Origin: JAJYVT01 sp036796435
Lineage (GTDB): Bacteria; Actinomycetota; Acidimicrobiia; Acidimicrobiales; RAAP-2
NCBI GenBank assembly: GCA_036796435.1
Contig: DAIRCY010000001.1
Coordinates: 31,966-95,965 of the forward strand
Reading direction: 5' to 3'
Length of the DNA stretch: 64,000 bases
Made by a program: the position numbers and the translations under genes. The notes beneath the pieces were generated by a model. It searched no databases and was not told the origin of the DNA. It was given only the letters and a program-made list of their open reading frames with translations. Shown here piece by piece: positions 61,768 to 64,000 of this stretch (within the stretch, counting starts at the first letter, position 1; each line of letters opens with the position of its first letter).

Positions 61768-62931
61768 TCATCCGTCCTGCACTCCGACTTGCATTGCGGC
61801 CCTGGGACGCAGCGGGACCTCCGCCCGCCCGCGGCGCGCCACCGCCACGAGCGAGGTCGCATTGCGCTCTGCAGCGCCGGCGGCGTCCCCGTGTACGGCA
61901 TCCGGCCCGATGCCGAGCCGCCGCAGCACTGCGGCGCCGAGAGCGACGTCCTCGATCCCCGACCCCATGCCCTTGAAGAGCGTGACGTCCCCCGGTTGCC
62001 GGCTCACGCCGCCTGCGACGACACTTCCGAGGGGGCGCACGCTCGTCCAGCTGCCGCCGTCCGAGGCAGGGGGCCCGGGGGAGCCGGCCTCGTCGGCATC
62101 TCCGGCCCCGAAATACGCACGCAGCTCGCTCGAGTGGCGCTTGGCCTGGGCAAGGCTGTCGGTCACCACCACCGCGCAGCGCGAGAGGATCGCAGGTTCG
62201 AACTCACGGCGTGCGAGGTCGATCGCCCCGACGGCGTTCACGTGCATGCCGGGCTTGACCATGGCGTCGAGGAGGACCGGGTCGGTCGCGCGCGTCACGA
62301 GCGTGACGATGGACGCCCCGTCCACCGCTTCTTCGGCCGAGGAGCTGGCGACACAGCGGAGGCCGAGCGAATCGGCGACTTTGGCGCAGAACGCCCCCCG
62401 ATGTTCGGGAGAGGGGCTGTACGCGCGGACCTCCGCGATGTGGCGCACCTGGGCGACCGCCGCCACCTGCGGAAGTGCCTGCTTGCCCGTGCCGATCACG
62501 GCGAGCACCGAGGCGTCAGGGTCGGCGAGGAGGTCGGTGGCGAGCGCTGCGGTCCCCGCCGTGCGCAGCTGGCCGAGGGCGAACGCCTCGATCAGGGCGA
62601 CCAGGCACCCGGTCCGCGTGTCGAACATGCAGAGGACCGGGTCGGCCCCGCCGGGAGTGTGGGTCCAGGTCTTCGCGCCCGCGAGGCCGGCGTCGGGGAC
62701 GGCGGCACCCAGCGCGTGGAGGGTGGCGTGGTCCCCGTACCCGAGCATCGTCTTGTCGAGCTCGGCCGCCGTGCCCGTGCCTACCTGGGCGAACCCGGCG
62801 CGCAGTGCGTCGACTGCGTCGGCGAGATCGAGAACCGACACGACGTCGTGCTCCGAGACCCAGTAGGAGGTGTTCCCCGGCTCGGGGTTCCCCCGCTCGG
62901 GATTCCCCGGCTCACGCCGAACTGTGGTCAC
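61768..62931 (-). CDS. Ornithine cyclodeaminase/mu-crystallin-family protein
   Basis: 387 residues with a Rossmann NAD site VLAVIGTGKQALPQVAAVAQ near 150, LCMFDTRTGCLVALIEAFAL near 103 and VNAVGAIDLARREFEPAIL. Family members are ketimine reductases, cyclodeaminases or amino-acid dehydrogenases. The N-terminal repeat REPGNPERGNPEPGN is unusual. Start GTG 62931, just below a palindrome that may be its operator. First gene of the cluster. Confidence 0.85.
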   Translation of the reverse strand: MTTVRREPGNPERGNPEPGNTSYWVSEHDVVSVLDLADAVDALRAGFAQVGTGTAAELDKTMLGYGDHATLHALGAAVPDAGLAGAKTWTHTPGGADPVLCMFDTRTGCLVALIEAFALGQLRTAGTAALATDLLADPDASVLAVIGTGKQALPQVAAVAQVRHIAEVRAYSPSPEHRGAFCAKVADSLGLRCVASSSAEEAVDGASIVTLVTRATDPVLLDAMVKPGMHVNAVGAIDLARREFEPAILSRCAVVVTDSLAQAKRHSSELRAYFGAGDADEAGSPGPPASDGGSWTSVRPLGSVVAGGVSRQPGDVTLFKGMGSGIEDVALGAAVLRRLGIGPDAVHGDAAGAAERNATSLVAVARRGRAEVPLRPRAAMQVGVQDG

Positions 62932-62984
62932 GCGATCTCCTCCGGCTCGCGCCGCGCCGATCCAAGCACCAACCGAGCGAACAC

Positions 62985-62999
62985 CAGAAACGTTTTCTG
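62985..62999. promoter_or_regulatory. Candidate IclR operator
   Basis: CAGAAA-CGT-TTTCTG, perfect 6+6 inverted repeat, 54 bp upstream of the first cluster gene and downstream of the iclR stop. Size and A/T-centred shape resemble IclR-family sites. Confidence 0.55.
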
Positions 63000-63089
63000 T
63001 CCACCCTAAGGAGCGCAGCCCGATGTGTCAAGGTTGGAAACGATCGCCGGAACGACGCGGCCGCGCAACGCCAGCGCCGTCTCGGGCTT

Positions 63090-63932
63090 TCAGGGCATCG
63101 CGACCTCGGCGGCAGCCTTGGTCTTGAGCAGCGACTCGACGAGCTCGCCCCACCGTTGTTCCGGAATGCGGACCAGCGGAACGGAGACGCTGATGGAGAC
63201 GACCGGCCGCCCGTCGTGGCGGCACAGGGCCGCACTCACCGAACCGACCCCAGCTTCGCTCTCGCCGTCGTTGCGCGCGAAACCCGCGCGGCGGACGGCG
63301 TGCAGCTCGGTCATGAGCGCGGCACGGGAGGTGATCGACTTCTCCGTGAGCGCGGGCAGAGTCGGGGACGGGTACAGCCCGCGCAGGAAGTCGTCGCTTT
63401 CGCGTGCGAGCCACGCCTTGCCGATCGAGGTGCAGTGCGCCCACATGAGCGTCCCGACCCGCGAGGCGACGCGCAGAGCGATCGCGCTCTCGGCACAGGC
63501 GATGAACAGCATCTGGTCTCCCTGCAGCACCGCGGCGTGGGCAGTCTCGCCCGTCTCGTCGCGCAGCTGCTCGAGGTAGGGCTGGATGAGCGTGCGCATC
63601 TGCAGGCCGCGCGCGGCCAGCAAGCCGGCGCGGAGGAGAACCCTTCCGATCCGGTAGACCTTGCTCTCGGGGTCCTGGACGGCGAAGCCGTGGTGGACGA
63701 GCATCGCCAGCAGCCGATGAGCGGTGGAGATCGCGGTCCCGAGCTCGGAGGCAGCCTCCGAGACTCGGACCTGCTTTCGCTCGCTCAACAGGATGATCAG
63801 CCGCAGGACGTTGTCGACGGATTCGATCGGGTACGTCGGCACCCGCGGGGCAGCTTCGCCGTCCACCGCTCGGGCCATCATCGCGGGCAATGGTAACGCC
63901 TGCCCGATCGTTTCCGTCGGTTTGCCTGCCAA
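63090..63932 (-). CDS. IclR-family regulator of the aromatic cluster
   Basis: 280 residues: winged helix near 37-95 (SVDNVLRLIILLSERKQVRV, then ISTAHRLLAMLVHHGFAV) and effector domain with HCTSIGKAWLA and GGVGSV-like AGVGSVSAALCRHD. Same direction as the downstream catabolic genes and first in line, so it is their likely regulator. The start could be an ATG 17 codons later (MARAVDGEAAPRV). Confidence 0.9.
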   Translation of the reverse strand: MAGKPTETIGQALPLPAMMARAVDGEAAPRVPTYPIESVDNVLRLIILLSERKQVRVSEAASELGTAISTAHRLLAMLVHHGFAVQDPESKVYRIGRVLLRAGLLAARGLQMRTLIQPYLEQLRDETGETAHAAVLQGDQMLFIACAESAIALRVASRVGTLMWAHCTSIGKAWLARESDDFLRGLYPSPTLPALTEKSITSRAALMTELHAVRRAGFARNDGESEAGVGSVSAALCRHDGRPVVSISVSVPLVRIPEQRWGELVESLLKTKAAAEVAMP

Positions 63933-63934
63933 AT

Positions 63935-63966
63935 AAGACTTCGAGTCGGCGGCCGAAGACTTCGAG
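63935..63966. promoter_or_regulatory. Two direct 11-bp repeats just upstream of iclR
   Basis: AAGACTTCGAG at 63935-63945 and 63956-63966, 21 bp apart (two helix turns); each includes the small palindrome (G)AAGACTTC. Candidate autoregulatory site. The remaining 34 bases to the window end show nothing. Confidence 0.45.
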
Positions 63967-64000
63967 GCGCGCGGCCATGCGTTAGTACCCGTGCGCGGAA

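Overview
The window reads as draft chromosome from a high-GC actinobacterium, most likely an acidimicrobiia-type lineage. The signs are GTG and TTG starts in many genes, dense start-stop overlaps, a SepX/GlpR-like divisome protein, an HspR/DnaJ/Hsp20 set, MeaB, a PPi-type phosphofructokinase, and two F420-linked protein families. Placement is by gene content only. Five N runs (37555-37564, 49896-49905, 50876-50885, 53560-53569, 58563-58662) mark assembly joins; several sit next to low-complexity sequence and distort the genes around them.

Layout. 1-15.8 kb is mostly housekeeping: a partial class III aminotransferase, an IclR regulator broken at a C13 tract, glpX, then a plus-strand run murA-meaB-treS-maltokinase-PPi-PFK, galT, a membrane protein, the sulfate assimilation genes cysDN divergent from cysH, a SepX-like protein and tRNA-Ala. 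15.8-23.8 kb is an accessory zone behind the tRNA. It has three copies of the tRNA 3' end, two long direct repeats, IS481-like and IS21-like remnants, a Phd/RelE and a VapBC toxin-antitoxin pair, a TetR/secreted-protein pair, and a two-gene redox operon. The second gene of that operon (rhodanese plus CBS) is interrupted by one in-frame TGA where a cysteine is expected.

23.8-31.5 kb holds an MMPL transporter with a secreted hydrolase, a deazaflavin-type nitroreductase, an ECF41/SigJ sigma factor with a decayed and an intact carboxymuconolactone decarboxylase-family gene, and a RibD-like reductase. 31.9-41.1 kb carries NDH-2 overlapping transketolase, a DUF2231 protein, folE, bioY, a DUF6314 protein and the HspR-DnaJ/Hsp20 module. 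41.2-49.8 kb carries a branched-chain 2-oxoacid dehydrogenase E1a-E1b-E2 operon, an F420/PPOX protein, a desaturase, truncated SRPBCC and SDR genes, a TIGR01777 epimerase and a phosphodiester glycosidase lipoprotein.

50-63.9 kb is aromatic catabolism. Protocatechuate genes pcaHG-pcaB-pcaDC convert protocatechuate toward 3-oxoadipate. A second, tightly overlapped minus-strand cluster encodes an IclR regulator, an ornithine cyclodeaminase-like reductase, a bicupin dioxygenase-like protein, a DapA-family aldolase, a 4,5-dihydroxyphthalate decarboxylase-like protein, a class II aldolase-like protein and two UbiD-type decarboxylases. The likeliest reading is a peripheral route that cleaves and decarboxylates an aromatic acid and feeds the protocatechuate branch; its substrate cannot be told from sequence.
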